Assembly: GCA_023336205.1 (NCBI GenBank)
Contig: JALQCR010000034.1
Location: 1-64,000, forward strand
Length of the DNA: 64,000 nt
Direction of reading: 5' to 3'
Origin: Pseudanabaena sp. Salubria-1
GTDB lineage: Bacteria > Cyanobacteriota > Cyanobacteriia > Pseudanabaenales > Pseudanabaenaceae
Made by a program: the position numbers and the translations under genes
Shown: one piece after another, positions 35,726 to 44,096 of the stretch
Numbering within the stretch: the stretch's first letter is position 1
Layout: each line of letters opens with the position of its first letter
The notes under the pieces: generated by a model
The model's input: only the letters and a program-made list of their open reading frames with translations
The model's database searches: none
Told to the model about the DNA's origin: nothing

Positions 35726-36989
35726 TCCATCATTTGAAGAATATCTTGCCAGTTTTGATAAATTTGGCATTCACCTTGGTTTAGAGCGCATTCAACAACT
35801 GCTCGAGACTTTAGGCAATCCCCATCAACAAGTTCCCGTGATTCATGTCGCAGGCACAAATGGAAAAGGTTCTGTTTGTGCCTTTTTGTTGTCAATTTTA
35901 CGTACCGCAGGCTATCGAGTTGGGCGCTATACTTCACCACATCTACTTGATTGGCGCGAACGCATTACAATTAATGGCGAATGGATTAGTAATGCAGATC
36001 TATTAGAGGCTTTGCATCAAGTTGATTTGGCGATCGTACCAGAGTTCCCACCAACGCAGTTTGAAGTGATTACAGCGGCGATGTGGTGGTATTTTGCTCA
36101 ACAAAAATCACAGCAAAATCTGGATATTGCGATTATTGAAACAGGTTTGGGCGGTAGATTAGACGCGACTAATGTATGCGATCGCCCTCTAGTCTGTGCA
36201 ATCACCTCAATTGGACTAGATCATTGTCAGCAATTGGGAGACACCTTAAATGCGATCGCATCAGAAAAAGCAGGAATCATCAAACCTAAATGCCCCGTAG
36301 TTATTGCTGAGAATGCTCCTGAAGCGATCGCGGCTTTGCTAACAAAATCAACAGCATCTGATGCACCCATAACTTGGGTCAATGCAGCTACTCGCACAGC
36401 TACAGGCGCTGTATGGCAAGGTTTTGCCTATCCTTTACCGTTACTGGGAAATCACCAGTTAATTAATTCTGCGATCGCGATCGCTGTAGTTCAATCGTTG
36501 AGAACACAAGGCTGGCAAATTAGTGATGATGCGATCCGAACAGGAATGGCGAATACAGAATGGGCAGGTCGATTGCAATGGATAGAATTTAACTTAAATG
36601 GAAAATCGCGCAAAATTTTAATTGATGGAGCGCATAATGTCGCAGCAGCAGAATATCTTAGACAATTTGTAGATGAATCTTTTCCAAATCAACGTAAGCT
36701 CTGGATAATGGGAATCCTCAATACGAAGGATCAATCTGGAATTCTCCAAACTCTTCTACATCCCGATGATTTACTTTATCCTGTGCCTGTTCCAAGTCCT
36801 GCAACGACATCGCCTCAGGATTTAGCCAAGATGGCGGCGGCAATCCTCAAGACTAAACCTCATGCTTATGAGCATCTGCAATTAGGACTTGAGGCAGCTT
36901 TTGATGATCAGCGATCGCATGATATTGTCATTCTCTGCGGCTCATTATATTTAGTTGGTGAGTTTCTTGATCATTTAAAAATTGTCTAG
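35706..36989 (+). CDS. folC: Bifunctional folylpolyglutamate / dihydrofolate synthase
   Basis: Mur-ligase-type enzyme adding glutamate to (dihydro)folates or dihydropteroate. The P-loop is HVAGTNGKGSVCAF (about residues 47-60), followed by YTSPHLLDWRERITING, then ETGLGGRLDATNV and TSIGLDH for Mg/ATP binding, and the C-terminal domain with DGAHNVAAAEYLRQF. 427 residues, standard. ATG 35706 lies inside the preceding NTF2-like gene. Whether it has both activities cannot be told from sequence alone. Confidence 0.94.
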   Translation: MYPKLANPSFEEYLASFDKFGIHLGLERIQQLLETLGNPHQQVPVIHVAGTNGKGSVCAFLLSILRTAGYRVGRYTSPHLLDWRERITINGEWISNADLLEALHQVDLAIVPEFPPTQFEVITAAMWWYFAQQKSQQNLDIAIIETGLGGRLDATNVCDRPLVCAITSIGLDHCQQLGDTLNAIASEKAGIIKPKCPVVIAENAPEAIAALLTKSTASDAPITWVNAATRTATGAVWQGFAYPLPLLGNHQLINSAIAIAVVQSLRTQGWQISDDAIRTGMANTEWAGRLQWIEFNLNGKSRKILIDGAHNVAAAEYLRQFVDESFPNQRKLWIMGILNTKDQSGILQTLLHPDDLLYPVPVPSPATTSPQDLAKMAAAILKTKPHAYEHLQLGLEAAFDDQRSHDIVILCGSLYLVGEFLDHLKIV

Positions 36990-37063
36990 ATCCTGCCCAG
37001 CCGCCCTTGGGAAGGGGGATTGAGGGCGATCTCTTTTTGGTTTAACAATTAGGAGAGGCAAAA

Positions 37064-39184
37064 GTGCTGAACGATCTAAATCTTCAAAGTGAATATCGCA
37101 GTGATACCTGCGATTTAGTACAAGATTTTTACATTCCTTGTTTAGAGAACTCTATTCTCTATAGTCGAGCAGTGGGATTTTTTTCTAGCACCTCAATGGC
37201 AACAGTCGCCAAGGGGCTAATGTCATTACTTCGCTCGGGCGGGAAGATGCGCTTGATTGCTTCACCATGTTTGTCAGAGCAGGATGCTGAAGCAATCGCA
37301 CTGGGGCTCAAACAGCGAGATGAGGTTATTACACAAAGTTTATTAAAGGAATTAGATCAAGAGTTTGAAGAGGTTGTCAAAGATCGTTTAGCCTGTCTTG
37401 CGTGGCTTTTGAGCAAAAATATTTTAGAGATTAAGCTCGCTATTCGTAAGGATATTCGCAATCAGAGAGGCATCTATCATGAGAAGTTAGGAATTTTCTC
37501 TGACGAAGCGGATAATCTTGTAGCCTTTACAGGATCGGCAAATGAAAGCTCTAGTGCTTTGATGGATAATTTTGAGTGTATTGATGTTTTTTGCTCTTGG
37601 GAGGCAGGCATAAGGGAAAGAGCTTTGAGCAAAGCCGAGAACTTTAGAAGATTATGGGAAAATCGCACCCCATTGCTTGATATTCTTGATTTTCCTGAAG
37701 CTGCCAAGCGATCGCTGTTGCTTTTACGACCTGATCAATTTCCTGTTGATGAAATCATGAAAAGAAATTCTGTCATGTCAGAAGCAAGCAAAGAATATAT
37801 GCCTATTGTTATTCATCAAGATAATGGATTACCGATATTGCCTTCTAATTTAGAACTGCGGGATTATCAAAAAGAGGCGATCGCTAATTGGTTTAAGAAT
37901 AATGGACGCGGCACGCTGAAAATGGCAACAGGTAGCGGTAAGACGATTACAGCACTGGCGATCGCAACGGAACTTTATCAAAAGATTGGGTTGCAGGTTT
38001 TACTGATCGTTTGTCCCTATCGACATCTGGTAATTCAATGGGCAAGGGAATGTCAGAAATTTGGATTAGAGCCAATTTTAGCTTTTGAAAGTGTTCATAA
38101 TTGGCAAGATCGACTATCTACGCAACTTTATAACGTGCGATCGGGCAATCAAAAATTCCTGACTGTAATTACTACAAATGCAACGCTGATTGGTCAGGGT
38201 TTACAGTCACAGTTGCGCTATCTTCCTGAGAAAACTTTAATCGTGGGTGATGAAGCGCATAATTTAGGGTCAAGGCGTTTGGTTGAGAGTTTGCCGCGTA
38301 ATGTTGGTCTGAGACTGGCGCTGTCAGCAACTCCAGAGCGTTATTTTGACGACCAAGGAACGGAGGCTATATTTGATTATTTTGGATCGGTGATCCAGCC
38401 AGAGTTTACGCTTGCGGATGCAATTAGGGCAGGAGCCTTGGTGCATTATCTTTACTATCCGATCGTAGTAGAACTGACGGAATCGGAAACTGAGAAATAT
38501 GCTGATTTAACGAAGAAGATTGGTAGGGCGATCGCTTTTGATGGCGATCGTGATGATAACGAGGTAGTAGCGGCTTTATTGATGCAAAGGGCTAGGCTAT
38601 TGGGTTCGGCGGCGAATAAGTTGGTGGCTTTGCGAGAACTGATGCAGCAACGTTTGGATACATCACATACATTGATTTATTGTGGTGACGGCTCGGTTGA
38701 GGATCAAGTTACTGAAGAAAGTACGAGGCAGTTGGATGCGGTGGCACAGTTGCTGGGATCTGAATTGGGATATCGCGTTAATACATATACTGCTGAGACA
38801 TCTTTAGAAGACCGCGAGAATTTACGACTTTTATTTGAATCTGGAGAATTACAGGGACTGGTGGCAATTCGTTGCTTAGATGAAGGTGTCGATATTCCTG
38901 CAATTCAAACGGCGATTATGTTGGCAAGTAGCAGCAATCCACGTCAATTTATTCAGCGTCGAGGGAGGATTTTGCGGGCACACCCTCATAAAAAACGGGC
39001 AACTTTGTTTGACATGATTGTGTTACCGCCTGATTTAGGTAGAGAGACAATCGACGTTGAACGTAATCTACTCAAAAAGGAGTTACAGCGCTTTATCGAG
39101 TTTGCAAATTTAGCCGATAACGGTGGTGAGGCTAGACTCAAGTTATTGGGTTTGCAACAACGCTATGGATTGATGGATTTATAG
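37064..39184 (+). CDS. PLD-nuclease / DEAD-box helicase fusion, phosphorothioation-linked restriction factor (putative)
   Basis: Protein of 706 residues with two modules. Residues about 20-210 form a phospholipase-D-like domain with one HxK site (YHEKLGIF, His139 and Lys141) and the paired FTGSANESSSAL, as in PLD-type nucleases. Residues about 262-690 are a superfamily 2 helicase: LRDYQKEAI Q-motif, Walker A MATGSGKT (287-294), DEAH at 396-399, SATPERY, and motif VI QFIQRRGRILR. The helicase resembles the restriction-type helicase found in DNA phosphorothioation clusters, and dndC-D-E lie 8 kb downstream; the link is inference. GTG start with AGGAGAGG upstream. It heads a cassette with a 57-residue protein and a Rad50-like ATPase. 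Confidence 0.8.
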   Translation: MLNDLNLQSEYRSDTCDLVQDFYIPCLENSILYSRAVGFFSSTSMATVAKGLMSLLRSGGKMRLIASPCLSEQDAEAIALGLKQRDEVITQSLLKELDQEFEEVVKDRLACLAWLLSKNILEIKLAIRKDIRNQRGIYHEKLGIFSDEADNLVAFTGSANESSSALMDNFECIDVFCSWEAGIRERALSKAENFRRLWENRTPLLDILDFPEAAKRSLLLLRPDQFPVDEIMKRNSVMSEASKEYMPIVIHQDNGLPILPSNLELRDYQKEAIANWFKNNGRGTLKMATGSGKTITALAIATELYQKIGLQVLLIVCPYRHLVIQWARECQKFGLEPILAFESVHNWQDRLSTQLYNVRSGNQKFLTVITTNATLIGQGLQSQLRYLPEKTLIVGDEAHNLGSRRLVESLPRNVGLRLALSATPERYFDDQGTEAIFDYFGSVIQPEFTLADAIRAGALVHYLYYPIVVELTESETEKYADLTKKIGRAIAFDGDRDDNEVVAALLMQRARLLGSAANKLVALRELMQQRLDTSHTLIYCGDGSVEDQVTEESTRQLDAVAQLLGSELGYRVNTYTAETSLEDRENLRLLFESGELQGLVAIRCLDEGVDIPAIQTAIMLASSSNPRQFIQRRGRILRAHPHKKRATLFDMIVLPPDLGRETIDVERNLLKKELQRFIEFANLADNGGEARLKLLGLQQRYGLMDL

Positions 39185-39191
39185 TATTTGC

Positions 39192-39225
39192 ATCGTAAGG
39201 GCAATTCATGAATTGCCCTTACGAT
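39192..39225. repeat. Perfect 34-bp palindrome
   Basis: ATCGTAAGGGCAATTCA and its exact complement, no spacer. It is the core of the MITE-like family seen at 19848, and is followed by CTTTTGTATAAGTCCTA, a degenerate copy of that element's end. It sits between the PLD-helicase and the small gene, so the cassette may be separable into two transcripts. Confidence 0.8.
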
Positions 39226-39325
39226 TCGTTCTTTTGTATAAGTCCTATTTGTCCGACAACCTACAGATTCATGAAAATTTAGGCTTTATCTGAGATAAAA
39301 TCGATAAACGTATGAGTATTTGGAA

Positions 39326-39499
39326 ATGAGTAAAGTTCAAAGCCTAAGTAGTCTTCATGAGCCAATTGAAAAAGCTCCACCTGAAGTTCAACAAATTATT
39401 CGTAATGTCCTAAAGATCGAAAAGGATCGGCTCGACAAAAATGAATTGGGGCGGATTAATGAAGATATTCTCAAAATTGTTAAGGAAGCTGTGCAATGA
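39326..39499 (+). CDS. Small helical protein, 57 residues, defence cassette
   Basis: ATG 39326 opens an uninterrupted frame of 57 residues rich in charged residues (MSKVQSLSSLHEPIE..., then IIRNVLKIEKDRLDKNELG and ending KEAVQ), predicted to be helical. Its TGA stop overlaps the ATG of the Rad50-like ATPase gene (ATGA), the clearest sign that it is a real, translationally coupled gene. I recognise no family. A likely role is an accessory subunit or ligand of the ATPase, which is inference from coupling only. Confidence 0.7.
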   Translation: MSKVQSLSSLHEPIEKAPPEVQQIIRNVLKIEKDRLDKNELGRINEDILKIVKEAVQ

Positions 39500-41571
39500 A
39501 GCTGATCTCGATCAAGTTGTTTAATTTTCGTTGTTTTTATCAACAAACCCCTGAGATTGTGCTAGCAAGACTGGACGATCGCAATATTACAATCATGCAT
39601 GGCAACAATGGCACTGGCAAAACCTCGCTACTTAATGCTTTTACATGGGTGCTATACGAAAAATTCACCTCAGCCTTTGGTGACTCTGAGCAGCTCGTCA
39701 ATCGTCAGGCGATCGCAGAATCACAATTAAATCAGCCAGTGGAATGCTGGGCTGAAGTTTTATTTGAGCATGATGCTAAGCGCTATCGGGTGCGGCGGCT
39801 AACCCGCGCCTATCAGCTTGCTAATAATGGCGAGAAAAACATTCAATACAACAAAAGTGAGTTGTTTTTGCAAGTGGCGGGGGATGATGGACGTTGGGTG
39901 ACTCAAAATCATCCTGAAGCTGTAATTAATGGCATTTTGCCGAAGAGTTTGCATCAGTACTTCTTCTTTGATGGTGAGCGAATTGAGCAGATTGTGCGAT
40001 CGGACAATCGCTATGAGATTGCTGAAGCAACAAAAAAGCTTTTGGGTGTGCAGGTTTTGGACAATGCAATTAAACATCTTAAAGAAGCTAGAAAGTCCCT
40101 TGAGGATGAACTCAAAAGTATTGGCGATGCTCAAACTAAAACCCTGATTTCGCAAAAGCAGAATCTAGAGAGTAATAGCACTGAATTTGAAGTAAGAATC
40201 AAGGAAATCGAACAGGAACTAGAAGCACAAAACCAACTAAAGATATCTTGCAATCAACGATTGACAGAATTGGGTGGTATTGATGAAATCCAAAAGCGGC
40301 GTGAGGCTCTTGAGCAACAAGAACGGGAAAACCGCAGTAATTTACGAGGTTTAAAGAACCAACTAAAGACAGATATTTCTACCAAGGGCTATAGTGTATT
40401 TCTGACGGGTGCGATCGCTGATTTTCGCGGGTTAGTTGAGGGCCTGCATGAACGCGGCGAACTACCTGCGGATATTAAACAGACGTTTGTGTTAGACCTA
40501 TTAGAACGGCGTAAATGCATCTGTGGAGCAGACTTACATGATGGTTCTCCTAACTATGAGCAGGTCAGTGCTTGGCTAGAGAAAGCAGGTTTAGCAGATG
40601 TGGAAACTGCAACCTTGAAACTGGAAGGTTTTGTCGATGAGGTAGAGAAACAGGCTACGGATTTTTGGCAAGGTATTGACACCAAGCAATCGAGTATCAG
40701 TCAACTCAAAACAGCAATCTCTCGTCTTGAGTTAGAGTTAGAAACAATCAGCGAACAGTTACGCAAGAGTCCCATTGAGGATGTTCGGAACATGAAAGCT
40801 CGCCTTGATGAGATCGATCGCAAGGTTGAGGACTTAACTTTAGAGAAGGGTAAGAAGCTCCAGAAGTGGACTGATTATCAAGGGCAAATTGAAAATCTTC
40901 AGAAGCAAATTAAGAGTAGTAAGCAAAATGAAGGTAAACAAAAGCTTGCTCAAAAACGTATTGATGCGGCGCAACAGGCGATCGATCTTCTGAGCGAGTT
41001 AAAGACTAACCGTAATGAGCTATTTCGTAAGCAATTGGAAACTCGGATCTGTGAAATCTTTAGCCAGATCTCCTTCAAAGCGCAAACGCCAAGACTAAGT
41101 GAAAAGTATGAATTGAGCTTAGTAGAAACTGTAGCTGGTCAAGAAGTTCAGTCGGGTGCATCGACAGGAGAGAATCAGATTCTCAGTTTATCTTTTATCG
41201 GGAGCATCATCGATCGCGTGAGGGAATGGAGCAAGTCAGGTCTAGTTATGGGGCCAGATAGCAGTACTTTCCCGATGGTAATGGATTCGCCCTTTGGCAG
41301 TCTAGATGAAATTTACCGTCGGCAGGTGGCAAGATTGATTCCCCAGTTGGCAAATCAGCTTGTGGTGATGGTTTCTAAAACCCAGTGGCGGGTGGAAGTT
41401 GCCGAGGAAATGACTCCTCGCGTGGGTAAAGAATATGTGTTTGTATTCAACTCTAATAAGCCTGACACGCAAACCGATGACATCGTTCTCTATGGCAAGA
41501 GCTATCCGTTAGTGCGAAAGAGTGTCTATGATTATGAATATACCGAAGTCTTGGAGGTGAATCATGGTTAA
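39496..41571 (+). CDS. Rad50/DndD-like SMC-type ATPase, copy 1
   Basis: ABC-type ATPase of 691 residues. Walker A is HGNNGTGKTS (about 35-44); a Q-loop region is FFFDGERIEQI; two long coiled coils (about 195-290, 370-530) flank a Cys-containing hinge with RKCICGADL (a CxC, similar to a zinc hook). The ABC signature is STGENQILSLS and Walker B is FPMVMDSPFGSLDE. The layout is that of DndD-like proteins, close to but distinct from the DndD at 47255. It overlaps the 57-residue gene by four bases and the Uma2 gene after it by eight. It probably works with the PLD-helicase in DNA sensing or cleavage. Confidence 0.85.
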   Translation: MKLISIKLFNFRCFYQQTPEIVLARLDDRNITIMHGNNGTGKTSLLNAFTWVLYEKFTSAFGDSEQLVNRQAIAESQLNQPVECWAEVLFEHDAKRYRVRRLTRAYQLANNGEKNIQYNKSELFLQVAGDDGRWVTQNHPEAVINGILPKSLHQYFFFDGERIEQIVRSDNRYEIAEATKKLLGVQVLDNAIKHLKEARKSLEDELKSIGDAQTKTLISQKQNLESNSTEFEVRIKEIEQELEAQNQLKISCNQRLTELGGIDEIQKRREALEQQERENRSNLRGLKNQLKTDISTKGYSVFLTGAIADFRGLVEGLHERGELPADIKQTFVLDLLERRKCICGADLHDGSPNYEQVSAWLEKAGLADVETATLKLEGFVDEVEKQATDFWQGIDTKQSSISQLKTAISRLELELETISEQLRKSPIEDVRNMKARLDEIDRKVEDLTLEKGKKLQKWTDYQGQIENLQKQIKSSKQNEGKQKLAQKRIDAAQQAIDLLSELKTNRNELFRKQLETRICEIFSQISFKAQTPRLSEKYELSLVETVAGQEVQSGASTGENQILSLSFIGSIIDRVREWSKSGLVMGPDSSTFPMVMDSPFGSLDEIYRRQVARLIPQLANQLVVMVSKTQWRVEVAEEMTPRVGKEYVFVFNSNKPDTQTDDIVLYGKSYPLVRKSVYDYEYTEVLEVNHG

Positions 41572-42226
41572 TACAACTACGGCTCCTAAAGCAGAGATTA
41601 TCAGCGATCGCTGGGTTAAGGCAACGTGGGACGAGTTTTTAGCGCTTGCAGACGATCCTAAGTTGGAGACAGGTAGATTTTATTATGACAATCATAAAAT
41701 GAGGATTGAGATGTCACCAGTTGGACCAATACATGCCCATGAAAATGCAATTGTTTCTAAGGTAATTGGAATATTTGCAGCACTTAAGAATATTTGTATA
41801 TACGAGTATATAAATTGTAGCTTTAGAAAAAAGGGTGAGAGTGAATGTCAGCCAGACATTGCATTTTATATAGGAAATGAATTGAGGCTGCCGCCTCGCA
41901 ATAACGCTCCTGTGGATCTTAATAAGTTTGACCTGCCAACTCTGATTGTGGAAATCTCTTCGACTACGCTGCAAGATGATTTGGGATATAAGCGCTTATT
42001 GTATGAGCGTTTAGGGATTCTGGAATATTGGGTGGTGAATGCTCAAACTTCTGAGGTGTTTGCTTTTACGATCGCTGATGGACGTAGCGGCATAGTTGAG
42101 CGATCGCAAGTTCTCGAAGGATTGGAAATTGCCACGGTAAAAGAAGCGCTTAAACGCAGTCAAACTGAAGATGATGGCGCGATCGCCAGATGGTTATTGC
42201 AGACTTTTGCAGTCTTACCTACCTAG
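41564..42226 (+). CDS. Uma2 family (DUF820) putative nuclease-fold protein
   Basis: Protein of 220 residues with the Uma2 layout: VKATWDEFLALADDP, an HAHENAIVSKVIGIF core, CQPDIAFYIGN, LPTLIVEISSTTLQDDLGYKRLLYERLGILEYWVV. Possible catalytic residues are the Asp after CQP, the Glu in IVEIS and the Lys in YKRLLYE. It starts eight bases before the end of the Rad50-like ATPase, so it is probably part of the same transcript. It runs convergently into the minus-strand gene at 42215 with a 12-base overlap. Confidence 0.85.
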   Translation: MVNTTTAPKAEIISDRWVKATWDEFLALADDPKLETGRFYYDNHKMRIEMSPVGPIHAHENAIVSKVIGIFAALKNICIYEYINCSFRKKGESECQPDIAFYIGNELRLPPRNNAPVDLNKFDLPTLIVEISSTTLQDDLGYKRLLYERLGILEYWVVNAQTSEVFAFTIADGRSGIVERSQVLEGLEIATVKEALKRSQTEDDGAIARWLLQTFAVLPT

Positions 42227-42847
42227 ATTCTGTTCACATTCTCGAAATATTGATTGTAGAAGTCCTAATACTCTTTCTAAATCTCCTGTGGCATGAGGCA
42301 TGGTTTCATAGACAGTACCAGAGATCGCTAGTTTGTAAGCTTTCCATGTATCACCGTTTGTGACTATTCCAAACACATCTATCTTCTTGTTAATTTGGGT
42401 GTTTCGCCATTGACAGGCTTGCATTTCTACTAAACATTGCGCTAATCCCTGCTCAAAGTCATCTTTTTTTGCTTCCACAATGCAAAGAAATGGCGCTTCT
42501 AAATAGGCTTTGCGTTCGGCAATGAGATAGTCGGCTGCACCTGTAGCAACATCTGAAGATAGAGCCGCACCTTTCCAGATTTTGAGATGTTCAAAGCTAA
42601 TAATTGCTTCTTCACAAATTGCGTCGATAACTAGCTTTTTCGATTCTTCATAGTTTTGCAGATCGAAGCATTGTTCTAATCGTTTGAGACGAATTTGCAG
42701 AAAGTCACTGGGCGGACAAGATTGAATATCAATATGCCATCTCTGTAATTCATCTATGTGCAGCAGCTTAAAGGCTTCAGCATAGCGAAAATGCGAAAAT
42801 CCTTTTTTCTTTTCAGGTTTGATATTTTTAGTTTTTGTTGTTGGCAT
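42215..42847 (-). CDS. Putative PD-(D/E)XK-type protein
   Basis: Protein of about 210 residues from ATG 42847 (MPTTKTKN; a longer frame from 42886 is less likely). The middle reads GAADYLIAERKAYLEAPFLC then IVEAKKDDFEQGLAQCLVEM, giving the Asp ... Glu-x-Lys ... Gln spacing of PD-(D/E)XK nuclease-fold proteins. No signal peptide or membrane segment. It is the only gene between the ATPase cassette and the Dnd genes on this strand and converges with a Uma2 gene. I do not recognise a named family; the nuclease fold is moderately supported by the motif. Confidence 0.6.
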   Translation of the reverse strand: MPTTKTKNIKPEKKKGFSHFRYAEAFKLLHIDELQRWHIDIQSCPPSDFLQIRLKRLEQCFDLQNYEESKKLVIDAICEEAIISFEHLKIWKGAALSSDVATGAADYLIAERKAYLEAPFLCIVEAKKDDFEQGLAQCLVEMQACQWRNTQINKKIDVFGIVTNGDTWKAYKLAISGTVYETMPHATGDLERVLGLLQSIFRECEQNLGR

Positions 42848-43035
42848 AGCTATAAAATGGCAAAATATACAAGGATTGTAACGCACTATAAATAGTGATC
42901 GCTTTTGGCTTTACATACTCGTCATCAGTGCGATCGCTTGTTAAAGATAAATGAAATTTGTTATAAAATAATGTACAAGTTAGCTGTCTAGTTATAAATG
43001 CAGTACAAGCTCCTAATTTTTTGAAATTATCAACT

Positions 43036-43407
43036 ATGACAAAAACTGCTCTTGAACTAACGCTCTATGAACGCCAAGCATATTGCCCATCCAGAAATTT
43101 GGATAGCTTACAGGATGAGGCGAGATGGACTGAGGCATGGAAAATTGTTCACAAGATAGCAAACTTATTGCACGATCGCTACAGGACAAAGCAAATAGTT
43201 GTTTTTGGCTCATTAACAAATAAAGAGCGTTTTACAAGGTACTCAGATATTGATTTGGCAATTAGTGGATTAACTTTTAAACAGTTTTATCAAGCTGTGG
43301 ACGATATAGAACTTATTGCCCGTGATTTTAAGGTTGATCTAGTGAATCTCGATCGCTGTCGTCAAGCGATCGCGGAACGCATTAATAGAGAGGGTTTAGC
43401 AATTTGA
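43036..43407 (+). CDS. MNT-type nucleotidyltransferase domain protein (antitoxin-like)
   Basis: Protein of about 123 residues from ATG 43036. The minimal nucleotidyltransferase signature is visible: VVFGSLTNKERFTRYSDIDLA, with GS followed by the DxD pair, and a later Asp in DFKVDLVNLD. MNT proteins act with HEPN RNases as toxin-antitoxin pairs, AMPylating the partner. Its stop overlaps by four bases a short frame that resembles the start of a HEPN partner but is truncated, so the pair is probably broken. Confidence 0.8.
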   Translation: MTKTALELTLYERQAYCPSRNLDSLQDEARWTEAWKIVHKIANLLHDRYRTKQIVVFGSLTNKERFTRYSDIDLAISGLTFKQFYQAVDDIELIARDFKVDLVNLDRCRQAIAERINREGLAI

Positions 43408-43493
43408 AAAGTTCTCTAATAGATATCGCTGAGCGAATTAGGAATGATTTGGTTGAAATAGAAATGCTTGTGGAAAGAGCGATCGCTTGTTGA
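43404..43493 (+). pseudogene. Truncated HEPN toxin remnant
   Basis: A TTG-started frame of 29 residues, including SLIDIAERIRNDLVEIEML, resembles the first helix of HepT-like HEPN proteins, then stops after AIAC. No RX4-6H active site is present. The TTGA overlap with the MNT gene is the usual operon overlap. The following 90 bases hold no long frame, so the toxin was probably deleted. Confidence 0.55.
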
Positions 43494-43637
43494 TGATGGC
43501 TGGTTTGATGGTGACTGAAGTTAATGAATCGATCGCTTGTGTGTAAGATGTTTTTAGATTGGGTATTGAGGAATAAGTAAGAATGGCTGATGCAAGGGTA
43601 AAGATCTCGAATGATAAGGCGGAGTTGGGGGCAAATA

Positions 43638-44096
43638 ATGAGCATTCGTAGAGTTTATATTGCTGAAGACAAAGCTGAATTAGTACGGTCTTTAAGATAT
43701 GCCGAAAATCCTACTGCACCATTTCAGACCTATGCTGATGTGATGACTTTTGCGGCTGTCCTTGGGGCTAAGCGAGGAAAGAAGATTCCTCTCGGTAAAA
43801 CATCCAGAAAAGAACCCGATCCAATTCCGCAAGATCAGTTTGTAGCTAGAGGCTATGAGCCTGTAATCAATTTAATTGCGATCGCCCATACCAAAGATCC
43901 TAAAAGCCTTGCCCTTGACGAAGAATCTGGAAATATCCGCGTTCAAATCTTTGAAGAATATGCCAATGGAGGACTTGAAGTTCTACAGAATGCTTTACAA
44001 GAAAGTGTGGATTATACAGACGGGATTTTGTTGCTACTACTAGATGAAAAAGATAGAGGAGACCAAGAAGACTTTGATTTGAGTAGGTTTCTATGA
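43638..44096 (+). CDS. Dnd system-associated protein 4
   Basis: Protein of 152 residues from ATG 43638 (a frame from 43611 adds nine residues). The sequence SIRRVYIAEDKAELVRSL, then PFQTYADVMTFAAVLGAKRGKKIPL, and the C-terminal EEYANGGLEVLQ matches my memory of the dnd-associated protein 4 family, found next to phosphorothioation genes. Biochemical role unknown. It overlaps the following HNH nuclease gene by four bases (ATGA), so the two are coupled and probably form a restriction-side unit. Confidence 0.75.
   Translation: MSIRRVYIAEDKAELVRSLRYAENPTAPFQTYADVMTFAAVLGAKRGKKIPLGKTSRKEPDPIPQDQFVARGYEPVINLIAIAHTKDPKSLALDEESGNIRVQIFEEYANGGLEVLQNALQESVDYTDGILLLLLDEKDRGDQEDFDLSRFL

Noticed and set aside
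43584..43652. Short ATG frame of 22 residues before Dnd-associated protein 4
   Set aside because: No coding pattern, ends within the next gene and has no support beyond being open.
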